Source: Chromobacterium rhizoryzae
Lineage (GTDB): Bacteria; Pseudomonadota; Gammaproteobacteria; Burkholderiales; Chromobacteriaceae
Assembly: GCF_020544465.1 (NCBI RefSeq)
Contig: NZ_CP066126.1
Span: forward strand, 2,666,001 to 2,730,000
DNA length: 64,000 bases
Direction: 5' to 3'
In this document: piece after piece, positions 49,975 through 58,365 of the stretch
Layout of the letters: every line of letters begins with the position of its first letter
How positions within the stretch are numbered: the stretch's first letter is position 1
The notes under the pieces: model-generated
What the model was told of the DNA's origin: nothing
The model's input: the letters and a program-made list of their open reading frames with translations, nothing else
The model's database searches: none
Made by a program: the position numbers and the translations under genes

Positions 49975-50010
49975 AAAGTGACGGGTTGCCCAAAAGCAAG
50001 CCGTCACTTT
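49975..50010 (-). terminator. Rho-independent terminator after the LysE gene
   Basis: AAAGTGACGG / CCGTCACTTT stem with a further TTGC/GCAA pairing inside and a T run on the minus strand, 35 nt after the LysE-family stop. Confidence 0.82.
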
Positions 50011-50044
50011 CAAAAAACCGCGCGTCAAACACCTTCTCAGCCGC

Positions 50045-50674
50045 TCAGGCCATCCCTTCAAAACCGTAATTGCGCAACAACATGAAGGCGGTGAACAACA
50101 TCACCAGACCGATCACGCAATCCAGCACCCGCCAGCTTTGCGGCCGCTGGAACAAGGGGGCCAGCTTGCCGGCGAAGCAGCCGATGCCGCCGAACCACAG
50201 CACCGAGGCGCTGAGGCTGCCCAAGAGGAAGGACGGCGCGGCGCTCTCGCCGTAGATGGCGGACACGCCGCCGATCAACACCACGGTATCCAGCCAGGTA
50301 TAGGGATTGAGCAGGGTCACCGCCAGCACAGTACGGATGGCGCGCTTGCGGTCCCGCTCCACGCCGCCGGCCAGCGACATCGCGCCCGGCGTCAGCGCGG
50401 AACGGAAGGCCTTGTAGCCCAGCCACAGGATGAAGCCCGCGCCCAGCCAGGTCACAGTGACGATGAAGCCGGGAATGGCGTTGAGCAGCTTGCCCACCCC
50501 CATCACCCCGCAGGCGATCAGAAACACGTCGGCGACGATGCAGATGACGATGATGGGCAGGATGTGGCTGCGGCCTATGCCCTGCCGCAGCACGAAGGCA
50601 TTCTGCGGCCCAATGCCGACGATCTGCCCGATGGATAGCCCAAGGGCAGACAGATAAACGCTGAAGTTGAACAC
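50045..50674 (-). CDS. LysE/ArgO-family amino-acid exporter
   Basis: A 209-residue inner-membrane exporter with six hydrophobic segments. The start SVYLSALGLSIGQIVGIGPQNAFVLRQG is the LysE/ArgO signature. It exports lysine and/or arginine and would be activated by ArgP, whose gene lies 2.6 kb away at 53324. A GCTCCC/GGGAGC dyad (50680-50713) lies in its 69-nt upstream gap. Confidence 0.92.
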   Translation of the reverse strand: MFNFSVYLSALGLSIGQIVGIGPQNAFVLRQGIGRSHILPIIVICIVADVFLIACGVMGVGKLLNAIPGFIVTVTWLGAGFILWLGYKAFRSALTPGAMSLAGGVERDRKRAIRTVLAVTLLNPYTWLDTVVLIGGVSAIYGESAAPSFLLGSLSASVLWFGGIGCFAGKLAPLFQRPQSWRVLDCVIGLVMLFTAFMLLRNYGFEGMA

Positions 50675-50743
50675 GTACCGCTCCCGGAAAGTTTGGACAC
50701 AGACTAAGGGAGCGACGTATCAAAGTAAAACTAATAAAAATTA

Positions 50744-53134
50744 TTATATATAAGCTGAATTAATACTTACCCGGCGCTCCCAGTCCGCGATCCACGCCGG
50801 CAAGTGCTTGGGGTCCACCGGAGGCGAAATTTCGTAGCCCTGCCCGTCCAGGCAGCCTATCTCCAGCAGACGGTCCCAGATCGCCCGGCTCTCCACGCCC
50901 TCCACCACCAGCTTGCGGCCGGTGTAATGGGCGAAGGACACCATGCTGCGGATGATGGCCTCGTTGCCCGGCGTATCCAGCAGCAGCCGGACGAAGCGCT
51001 GATCGATCTTGATGGTGTCGAAGGGCAGCTGCTGCAAATGCACCAGCGAGGACGCGCCGGTGCCGAAGTCGTCCAAGGCGATGGACAGGCCCAGGTCGCG
51101 GCAATGCTCCAGCTTGGCGGTGATCTGCTCCGCCTCCTGCTGGGTCACGCTCTCCAGCACCTCCAGCTCCAGATAACCGGCCGGCAAGGGATAGGCCTGC
51201 AACAAGGCCTGGATGCCGGGCACGAAGCCCTCGTGTTTCAAGGTGATGGCGGACAGATTGACGCTGACCGGAATATGGCGGCCGTCCGCCAGCCATTCGC
51301 CGGACTGGCGCAAGGCCTCGCGCAGCACCCACCAGTCCAGCTCCCGCATCAGATCGGTGTTTTCTATCGCCGGGAAGAAGGCGCCCGGCATTTCCAGCCG
51401 GCCGTCCCGGCGCCAGCGCACCAGCGCTTCCACGCCCTCGATGCGGTTGTCGCGCAGATTGATCTTGGGCTGGTAGAACAGCGCCAGTTCATCGCGGGCG
51501 ATGGCCACGGCGAAGGCGTTGCGCACCGCGTGCATGTGCTGGATTTCTTCGTCCATGGTCACATGGTAGTAACGACAGTGGCCGCCGCCGGCTTCCTTGG
51601 CCCGGCTCAGCGCCAGCTCGCCGCGCCGCAGCAGCGCCGCGGCGTCGCTGCGCCCGTTCACCGGCTCCACCACGATGCCCATGCTGCAACGGGTGTGGAT
51701 CACCACCCCCATGCAGTCCACCGGCTGCTGCAGACTGCCCATCAGGCTGTCCACCAATTGGTCCAGCTGCTCGTGACGGTCGCTGCAGGCGACAAAGCGC
51801 GAAGCGCCCACCCGGCCGACGTAGCCATAGGGATAGATGCAGCGCCGCAGCCGGTTGGCCACCTCGCACAGCACCGCGTCCCCGCCCTCGTGGCCCAGGC
51901 GGGCGTTGATTTCGTGAAAGCCCTCGATGGACAGCACCAGCACCGCCAGCCGCGCGTTGGCGCGGCGGATCTGCAGCTGCTTGTTGATGTGTTCCTTCAT
52001 CAGGTGCCGGTTGGGCAGGCCGGTCAGCGGATCGTGGAAGGACAGGAAGGCCAATTCGGATTCGGCGCGATGGCTGCGCTCCAGCGCGTCCTGGCGCTCC
52101 AGCGCGCGGCTGATCTCCCGCGCCATGGTGTCCACCAGCGCCACCTTGGTGTCGTCGAAAAACCCCGGCTGGCCGGAGTAAAGCGACAAGGTGCCGATCA
52201 CCTGCTCGCGCAGCGTCAGCGGCGCCACCAGCGCGCTGCGCACATTCCTGGCGTTGAGCACCCGCATCCACGGCTGCATCGACGGGTCTTCGCCGCAATC
52301 GTTGACCACCTGGACCGCCAGGCCGCGGATGGCCCGGCCGCTGGGGCCGCGGCCATGCAGGCTTTCGGACAGCGCGGAGACTTGCAGCCGGGGAATGAAG
52401 GCTTCGGCGTGAACGCCGGCCATCGCCGCCGGACGCACGCACTGGGAGTCGGCGTCCAAGAGGCCCACCCAGGCATGGGAGAAATCGCCCTCGCGGACGC
52501 AGACGTCGCAAATCGCCTGGAACAGTTCGCGGCGCTCAGAGCAGCGCACCAGGGCCATGCTGACCCCGCTGAGAGTGGCGTACAGGCCGGACATGGTCTG
52601 CAAATGGCGGTGCTTGCTGTCCACCGCCTCCTGCAAGGACTGCTGATGGCCGTGCAGTTGCAGCATCTGGTCCAGCAGAATGCGCTTGCGCAAGAGCCGC
52701 GACAGCGCGGCAAGCTCGTCCAGGGCCAGCCCGGCCTCGGTCAAGCGCGCCAGGAAATGCGCCTGGCAGCGCTCGTAAGCGCCCACCACCCACATCAGGC
52801 CCACGCCCAGCTGGCGCATCAAACGCCCTTGCTCCACCACGCGCCGGGCGGCGCGTCCGTTGACCGGGCGGGTCAGCATCCGCTCGCAATACTGCAATAA
52901 GGCGTCCACCAGCGAATCGATGCCGCCCGGCAGGCGCTCGCTCAGCAGCGCCAGCGTGTCCGGGCATTTCATCGCATACCAGTAGAACTCCTTGCCCAAG
53001 GCCTCCTTGCGCGACAACAACAACGGAGCATGGGCGCTGAGCGTCGCCATATGATCCGCCCGAACTCCGATAAAACGGCACATGCCATCCAATAGTGCCT
53101 TATTATCTGCTTGCATCTTCAACATGCCTGTCAT
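50744..53134 (-). CDS. Globin-sensor/GAF/degenerate GGDEF/EAL protein, c-di-GMP phosphodiesterase
   Basis: A 796-residue cytoplasmic signalling protein. Residues ~1-165 resemble a globin-coupled sensor domain; ~190-345 a GAF domain; ~365-525 a GGDEF domain whose active motif is replaced by VGASRF; ~540-785 an EAL domain with GVEALVRW, VNLSA, LEVLES, DDFGTG, KIDQRFV, EGVES and GQGYEIS, so the metal and catalytic residues of the phosphodiesterase are kept. It should hydrolyse c-di-GMP in response to O2 or redox state (inference). It lies between lysE and argP. Start codon among three nearby ATGs is uncertain. Confidence 0.88.
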   Translation of the reverse strand: MTGMLKMQADNKALLDGMCRFIGVRADHMATLSAHAPLLLSRKEALGKEFYWYAMKCPDTLALLSERLPGGIDSLVDALLQYCERMLTRPVNGRAARRVVEQGRLMRQLGVGLMWVVGAYERCQAHFLARLTEAGLALDELAALSRLLRKRILLDQMLQLHGHQQSLQEAVDSKHRHLQTMSGLYATLSGVSMALVRCSERRELFQAICDVCVREGDFSHAWVGLLDADSQCVRPAAMAGVHAEAFIPRLQVSALSESLHGRGPSGRAIRGLAVQVVNDCGEDPSMQPWMRVLNARNVRSALVAPLTLREQVIGTLSLYSGQPGFFDDTKVALVDTMAREISRALERQDALERSHRAESELAFLSFHDPLTGLPNRHLMKEHINKQLQIRRANARLAVLVLSIEGFHEINARLGHEGGDAVLCEVANRLRRCIYPYGYVGRVGASRFVACSDRHEQLDQLVDSLMGSLQQPVDCMGVVIHTRCSMGIVVEPVNGRSDAAALLRRGELALSRAKEAGGGHCRYYHVTMDEEIQHMHAVRNAFAVAIARDELALFYQPKINLRDNRIEGVEALVRWRRDGRLEMPGAFFPAIENTDLMRELDWWVLREALRQSGEWLADGRHIPVSVNLSAITLKHEGFVPGIQALLQAYPLPAGYLELEVLESVTQQEAEQITAKLEHCRDLGLSIALDDFGTGASSLVHLQQLPFDTIKIDQRFVRLLLDTPGNEAIIRSMVSFAHYTGRKLVVEGVESRAIWDRLLEIGCLDGQGYEISPPVDPKHLPAWIADWERRVSINSAYI

Positions 53135-53323
53135 TGGCCATGAGCCGCCGGCGCCAGCCGATCAGAACCGTCGCCGCCAGCCGCTCTAATTATTTTTATG
53201 CCGCCACCGCGTGCAGGCAAACCTTTGCACCGTCCGTGTTCGGACGAAGCAGCACAACATGCCATAGGTGGCGGCGATAAGGCAAGAAACACCGTGGAAT
53301 TATCACGGCAAGGACGTAAAAAC

Positions 53324-54214
53324 ATGCTTGATCCGAAACAACTGGAAACCTTATCGGCCGTCGCCGAAACCGGAGGCTTCGACAAGGCGGCCAAAAAGCT
53401 GTTCCTGACCCAGTCCGCCATTTCCCAACGCATCCGCCAGCTGGAAGAACAACTGGGCCAGCCGGTGCTGACCCGCACCATCCCGGCCGAACCCACCGAG
53501 GCCGGCCGCCAGCTGCTGCAATACTTCCGCCAGATCAGCCTGATGGAAAACCAGCTGATGAACACCCTGCTGCCCAGCGGACCGCGGCCGGAGTTCACCA
53601 CCCTCGCCATCGCCGTCAACGCCGACAGCCTGGCCACCTGGTTCTTGCAGGCGGTGCAGCCAGTGCTGGACAGCCAGCCGGTGCTGCTGGACATCATGGT
53701 GGACGATCAGGATTACACCCATGAGTTGATGCGCGCCGGCCACGTGGTCGGCTGCGTCAGCACCCGGCCGCAGCCTATCCAGGGCGGCGACAGTCTGTTC
53801 CTGGGCCATATGCGCTATCTATGCGTCGCCACCCGCGATTTCGCCCGCCGCTACTTTCCGGACGGCGTCACCGAAACGGCGCTGGCCGCCGCGCCCACCA
53901 TTCTGTACAGCCGCAAGGACGACGTGCACCGCGAATTCCTGCTGCACACCGTGTCCTATCACGGCGGCTTCCCCTATCTGACGGTGCCCACGCCGCAGGG
54001 CTTCGTCGAAATCACCCGCCAGGGCCTGGCCTACAGCCTGCTGCCCGAACTGATGCTGGAAGACGACATCGCCTCCGGCCGGCTGATCGATCTGTTTCCG
54101 CAGCAGCATCTGGACATTCCGCTGTATTGGCACCACTGGCGGGTGGAGTCGGCCTTGTCGCAGGCGCTGGCCGACGCGATGGCGCGGTATTGCCGGGACC
54201 ACCTGCGCCAATGA
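53324..54214 (+). CDS. argP: LysR-family regulator ArgP (IciA)
   Basis: A 296-residue LysR regulator opening MLDPKQLETLSAVAETGGFDKAAKKLFLTQSAISQRI, the ArgP hallmark, with the effector domain typical of ArgP (QGGDSLFLGHMRYLCVATRDF). ArgP senses Lys and Arg and activates the ArgO/LysE exporter. Here the exporter is not adjacent; the c-di-GMP phosphodiesterase gene, transcribed divergently from argP, separates them. Confidence 0.92.
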   Translation: MLDPKQLETLSAVAETGGFDKAAKKLFLTQSAISQRIRQLEEQLGQPVLTRTIPAEPTEAGRQLLQYFRQISLMENQLMNTLLPSGPRPEFTTLAIAVNADSLATWFLQAVQPVLDSQPVLLDIMVDDQDYTHELMRAGHVVGCVSTRPQPIQGGDSLFLGHMRYLCVATRDFARRYFPDGVTETALAAAPTILYSRKDDVHREFLLHTVSYHGGFPYLTVPTPQGFVEITRQGLAYSLLPELMLEDDIASGRLIDLFPQQHLDIPLYWHHWRVESALSQALADAMARYCRDHLRQ

Positions 54215-54344
54215 CCAGTCGGCGCGGCTTGCGCCGGAGCGGACGCCTCTGCTGTACTGAAGCCGGACGCGCGCGCCGCGGCGGGATATTGACAGCCCGG
54301 CCGCGCGCGGCGCAACATGCCACGCCAACCGCAACGGAGGCAAT

Positions 54345-54773
54345 ATGACCGGCAACACACCCAACAACGAGCAATGGGCCGAGTTGGAAATGGCCGCCCG
54401 CCTGGCGGCTCGCCAGGCTTATGTCCCTTACAGCAAGTTCGCCGTCGGCGCCGCCATTCTGGACGGCGCCGGCAAGATCCACATTGGCTGCAATGTGGAA
54501 AACGCCTCCTACGGCCTGACCAATTGCGCCGAGCGCACCGCGATCTACGCCGCGCGCGCCAACCACGGCATCCAGGATGTCCTGGCGGTCTGCATTTACA
54601 CCCCCACCGCCACGCCTACGCCGCCCTGCGGCGCCTGCCGCCAGGTGCTGAACGAATTCGGCCCGTCCATGCGCGTGCGCGCCATCTGCGACGGCGAGGA
54701 TCAGATAGACACCACGCTGAAAGTGCTGCTGCCGGGCGCTTTCGGACCCAAAAACCTCAAGGACGCGAGCTAA
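54345..54773 (+). CDS. cdd: Cytidine deaminase
   Basis: A 142-residue homotetrameric-type deaminase. Zn site: CAERTAI and PCGACRQVL; substrate motif NVENASYG. It converts (deoxy)cytidine to (deoxy)uridine in salvage. CGGAGG precedes the ATG. Convergent with the TraB/GumN gene, 7 nt apart. Confidence 0.96.
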   Translation: MTGNTPNNEQWAELEMAARLAARQAYVPYSKFAVGAAILDGAGKIHIGCNVENASYGLTNCAERTAIYAARANHGIQDVLAVCIYTPTATPTPPCGACRQVLNEFGPSMRVRAICDGEDQIDTTLKVLLPGAFGPKNLKDAS

Positions 54774-54780
54774 AGCCCGC

Positions 54781-55674
54781 TCACGGCGCGCGCGGCGCCG
54801 GCCTCAGCTGGTAGCCGCGCTGCCGCAGCTGGCGCACCAAGCCCTGGGGGCCGGCCAGATGCAGCGCGCCCACCGCCACGAACAGCCGCTTTGAAGCCGC
54901 CCAGTCGTCTATGCGGCGCGCCATCGCCAGATTGCGGCGGTCCAGCATTTCATGCTGGGTCCAGGCGCTGAGCCGCGGATAGCCGGGCAGCGCCACCAAG
55001 GCCTGCAAGGCGTCCAGATCGCCGCGCTCCCAAGCTGAAATCAAATCCCGGTAATAACGATCCGCCTCCTCCGCGCCCTGCCATTCGGCGCTCTGACGCA
55101 CCCATTCGCGCAGCGCCGGCGCCGGCATCTCAAACAATAAACGGCTCTGCTGACCGGCCGTTTCCAGGGCCAGCACCGGCCGCCTGGCCGCGCGCGCCAT
55201 CTCCAGCAACATCGCTTCGCGGCTGTGCTGCGCCTGCTGCCCCATGCGCTGGTATTCCCGCAGCGCCAGCTGCATCAGCCACAAGCTGGGCGCCAGGCCG
55301 CGCGCCTGCTCGCGCGCCACGCCCATCTGATCCAACTGACTCAGCAAGGAGTCCCGGCTGCCGGCGTCCAGCTGCCGCCACTGCCTGGGCGCGGCGGCGC
55401 CGGCCAGCGCCGTCACCTCGGCCACCGCCGCCTCCGCCGTCGGGTCCAATTCCAGCACCAGCGCGTCGCTGGCGCTCAGCGCCTGTTTCAAGCCCCAATC
55501 CGGCGCGTCGGAGCCCGGCCGGCCCACATGCATGGTGCCGTACAGATAATGGGTGCGGCCCTGCTTGCTGAAGGTGAACAAGGGGCCGTAGGCCGGCGCC
55601 GCCGCGGCCAAGGCCGCCGGCAGAAGCCAGCACAGCGCCAGCCAGACGCCCCAAAGGCAATGCCATCGTTTCAT
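54781..55674 (-). CDS. TraB/GumN-family protein
   Basis: A 297-residue secreted protein with signal peptide (~1-24) and the two family motifs: LYGTMHVG near residue 50 and the C-terminal VGALHLAGPQGLV. ATG at 55674 chosen for the signal peptide; an ATG 18 nt upstream is possible. TraB-fold proteins are related to Tiki/EreA-type hydrolases, but bacterial GumN members have no settled function. Confidence 0.88.
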   Translation of the reverse strand: MKRWHCLWGVWLALCWLLPAALAAAAPAYGPLFTFSKQGRTHYLYGTMHVGRPGSDAPDWGLKQALSASDALVLELDPTAEAAVAEVTALAGAAAPRQWRQLDAGSRDSLLSQLDQMGVAREQARGLAPSLWLMQLALREYQRMGQQAQHSREAMLLEMARAARRPVLALETAGQQSRLLFEMPAPALREWVRQSAEWQGAEEADRYYRDLISAWERGDLDALQALVALPGYPRLSAWTQHEMLDRRNLAMARRIDDWAASKRLFVAVGALHLAGPQGLVRQLRQRGYQLRPAPRAP

Positions 55675-55809
55675 GTCTGCGATCCAAATCAAAACCGGTC
55701 AAGGATACCAGCTTGGCGCCTTCCCGCCGGCGCGCTTTCAAGCCCTTGCCGCGCCAAAGCCCGGCCACTTGCAAGCGGCGCTTCAAATAAGTAATTGCCC
55801 CGAGGTAAA

Positions 55810-55829
55810 AACTGTTCTTTAGGACAGTT
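55810..55829. promoter_or_regulatory. Dyad upstream of the tyrosinase operon
   Basis: AACTGTTC-TTTA-GGACAGTT, an almost perfect inverted repeat 105 nt before the tyrosinase start, is a possible binding site for a regulator of this operon. It was found by eye only. Confidence 0.4.
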
Positions 55830-55933
55830 CGAAAGCTTTGCGGTTTGCTAATCCGAATACACCGCCTCACCGCCAGCCTTAGCCACTCCCGCCTCGGCCG
55901 CGCCGGAACGGCGTTCGCATCGAGGAGAACGAC

Positions 55934-57478
55934 ATGGCTCGCGTCCGCAAAGACATCTTGAAAATGAGCAATCCCTGGGACCCCACCGTGCTGTGGTACG
56001 CGCGGGCGGTGCGGGAAATGCAGAAACGCCCGATCAAGGACCCCACCAGCTGGCGTTACCTGGCCGCCATCCACGGCTTCGATTCCCAGCTCTGGCAACA
56101 ACACGGTTATCTGCAAGCCGGCGAAGCGCTGCCCAGCGCCGCCGATCAGAACACCTACTGGCGGCAATGCCAGCACCAGAGCTGGTATTTCATGCCCTGG
56201 CACCGCGGCTATCTGGCGGCCTTCGAAGCCATTGTGCTGGCGGAGATCGTCAAGCTGGGCGGCCCCGCCGACTGGGCCTTGCCCTATTGGAACTACAGCG
56301 ACGGCGCCAACGCCAAGGCGCGCGACCTGCCCACCTGTTTCCAGTCCAAGACCTTGCCGGACGGCGGCGCCAATCCCTTGTGGCTGGCCCAACGCTACGG
56401 CTGGAACAACCAGCCCAATCACATCACGCTGCGCCCGGAAACCGTGCAGCTCACCGCCTTGAAGGACGCGCAGTTCATCGGCACCGCCAACGGCATTCCG
56501 CCGGGCTACGGCGGGCCGCAAACGCCGTTCTGGCACGGCGGAGGCAATAGCGGCGGGCTGGAAAACCTGCCGCACAATCCGGTGCACACCAATATCGGCG
56601 GCCGCAACGGCCTGATGTCGGACCCCGACCTCGCAGGCCTGGACCCGGTGTTCTGGATCCACCACTCCAATATCGACCGGCTGTGGCAGGTATGGCTCAA
56701 TCGCAATCCCGGCCACAAAAACCCCAGCAACGACAATTGGCTGGAAGGCCCGGTCAACCGCAAGTTCGCGATGCCGCGCCCCAACGGCAGCGGCTACACC
56801 TTTGTCGCCAAGGACATGCTCAACACCCAGGCGCCGAACCTGAACTACGTCTACCAGGACGTATCGGACCCTCTCGGCGGCGCCAGCCGTGTCGCGCAGC
56901 GCATGCAGACGCTGGCGGCCATCCATCCCGACACCGCGGCGGCAAACACCATGGCGAACAATCCGAAAACCGAACTGCTGGGCGCCAACGCCGCGGCGAT
57001 CAAACTGGGCAACAACACCGTCCACGCGCAGATGCAGCTGGACGACGACGCCAAGAACAAGGTGCTGAGCAGCTTCCAGGCCAGCCAGGCCGCCGCCCGC
57101 CAGTTCAAGGCCCAGCCAGACGCCGCGCCGCAAGAGCCGGACCGCGTCTTTCTCAGCCTGGAGAACATCCGCTGCAAAGTGGACGGCGGCACGTTCAACG
57201 TCTACGTCGGCCTGCCCCAGGGCGCCGACCCGGCGCAACACCCGCAGAACCTGGCCGGCACCATCGCGCTGTTCGGCGCGCGCAAGGCCTCGCTGGCCGA
57301 GCACGGCGGCAACGGCGTCAGCCAGACGCTGGAGATCACCGACATCGTGGACCGCATGTGTCAAAGCCAGACGCTGGACACGGCGCCGATGGGGGTGCAA
57401 TTGGTGCCGGTGTCCGACATCGAGGACGACGACGAGGTGACGATAGGCCGCATCAGCGTCTACCGCCACGGCCAGTAA
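55934..57478 (+). CDS. Tyrosinase-family type 3 copper protein
   Basis: A 514-residue binuclear copper enzyme. CuA ligands fit H47, H81 and H90 (QHQSWYFMPWHRGYL); CuB ligands H214, H218 (HNPVH) and H243/H244 (DPVFWIHHSNIDRLW). No signal peptide is seen, so it is cytoplasmic or Tat-independent. A ~250-residue C-terminal extension after the copper domain resembles that of plant-like latent polyphenol oxidases. It oxidises phenols to quinones. Followed after 6 nt by a DUF2182 membrane protein, so probably an operon. Confidence 0.92.
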   Translation: MARVRKDILKMSNPWDPTVLWYARAVREMQKRPIKDPTSWRYLAAIHGFDSQLWQQHGYLQAGEALPSAADQNTYWRQCQHQSWYFMPWHRGYLAAFEAIVLAEIVKLGGPADWALPYWNYSDGANAKARDLPTCFQSKTLPDGGANPLWLAQRYGWNNQPNHITLRPETVQLTALKDAQFIGTANGIPPGYGGPQTPFWHGGGNSGGLENLPHNPVHTNIGGRNGLMSDPDLAGLDPVFWIHHSNIDRLWQVWLNRNPGHKNPSNDNWLEGPVNRKFAMPRPNGSGYTFVAKDMLNTQAPNLNYVYQDVSDPLGGASRVAQRMQTLAAIHPDTAAANTMANNPKTELLGANAAAIKLGNNTVHAQMQLDDDAKNKVLSSFQASQAAARQFKAQPDAAPQEPDRVFLSLENIRCKVDGGTFNVYVGLPQGADPAQHPQNLAGTIALFGARKASLAEHGGNGVSQTLEITDIVDRMCQSQTLDTAPMGVQLVPVSDIEDDDEVTIGRISVYRHGQ

Positions 57479-57484
57479 GCGTCC

Positions 57485-58267
57485 ATGCCGGTCAAAACCC
57501 TGATCGCCGCGCTGCGGGACACGCCCTGGCCGCTGCGCTGCGCCAGCCTCTTGGGCTGGCTCGGCCTGATCGCCCTGGAGCGGCGGCTGACCGCGCCGGG
57601 TTATTGCGGCGCCTGGGTTCTGGAGCGTCCCGGCGGCGGCTGGGACGCGCTGACCGGCGCGCTGTGGCTGAATCCGCCGGCGCAATGGCTGCCGTCCTGG
57701 CAGTTGATGCTGCTGGCGATGATGGCGCCGCTGCTGGCCGACCCGCTGCGGCAACTGTGGCTGCGCAGCCTGGCGCGCAAGCGCGCGCTGGCGCTGGCCA
57801 TGTTCTGCTGCGGCTATCTACTGCCCTGGCTCGTCGCCGGCCTGCTGCTGCACCTGCTCGGCCTGGCGCTGCTGACCTTCAGCGCCGCGCCGTGGCAGGC
57901 CTTCGTCGTCGCCTGCGGCGTCGCGGGGCTCTGGCAGGCGGCGCCGCAGCGGCTGCGCTGCCTGCAAGCCTGCCACCGCCAGCCCAGGCTGTCGCCGTTC
58001 GGCTGGCCGGCCGCGCTGTCGGCGCTGCGCGCCGGCCTCGCCGCCGGCGTCTGGTGCGCGGGCGCCTGCTGGGCCTGGATGTTGCCGCCTTTGCTCGCGG
58101 GGCCAGGGCATCTGCCCTTGATGGCGGCGATCGGCCTGTGGCTGCTGCTGGAACGCCGCCGGCCGGAGGGCGCGCCGCCCTTGTTGTCCATCCCCAAAGC
58201 TTGGCGCCCAGGCAGGCGCGAGCGCCCGGCCGGCGGCGTGAAAGGCCATGCGGCGGAAAACCCCTAG
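57485..58267 (+). CDS. DUF2182 metal-binding membrane protein
   Basis: A 260-residue protein with about six membrane segments. Family features visible are the Met-rich helix WQLMLLAMMAPLLADPLRQL and WQAAPQRLRCLQACHRQP. DUF2182 proteins are predicted metal-binding. Its tight pairing with the tyrosinase suggests delivery or handling of copper for it (inference). The short basic C-terminal tail is unrecognised. Confidence 0.8.
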   Translation: MPVKTLIAALRDTPWPLRCASLLGWLGLIALERRLTAPGYCGAWVLERPGGGWDALTGALWLNPPAQWLPSWQLMLLAMMAPLLADPLRQLWLRSLARKRALALAMFCCGYLLPWLVAGLLLHLLGLALLTFSAAPWQAFVVACGVAGLWQAAPQRLRCLQACHRQPRLSPFGWPAALSALRAGLAAGVWCAGACWAWMLPPLLAGPGHLPLMAAIGLWLLLERRRPEGAPPLLSIPKAWRPGRRERPAGGVKGHAAENP

Positions 58268-58277
58268 CGCCAAAGAC

Positions 58278-58301
58278 AACGGCCCGCGATTGCGGGCCGT
58301 T
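58278..58301. terminator. Bidirectional terminator after the DUF2182 gene
   Basis: AACGGCCCGC-GATT-GCGGGCCGTT, a perfect 10-bp stem with a 4-nt loop, between convergent genes. Confidence 0.85.
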
Positions 58302-58365
58302 TCAGCGCGTTCTCAGCCAAGCGGCGGATTCAAGACACTGCGGCAATGATCCCTAAACGCCTTCC

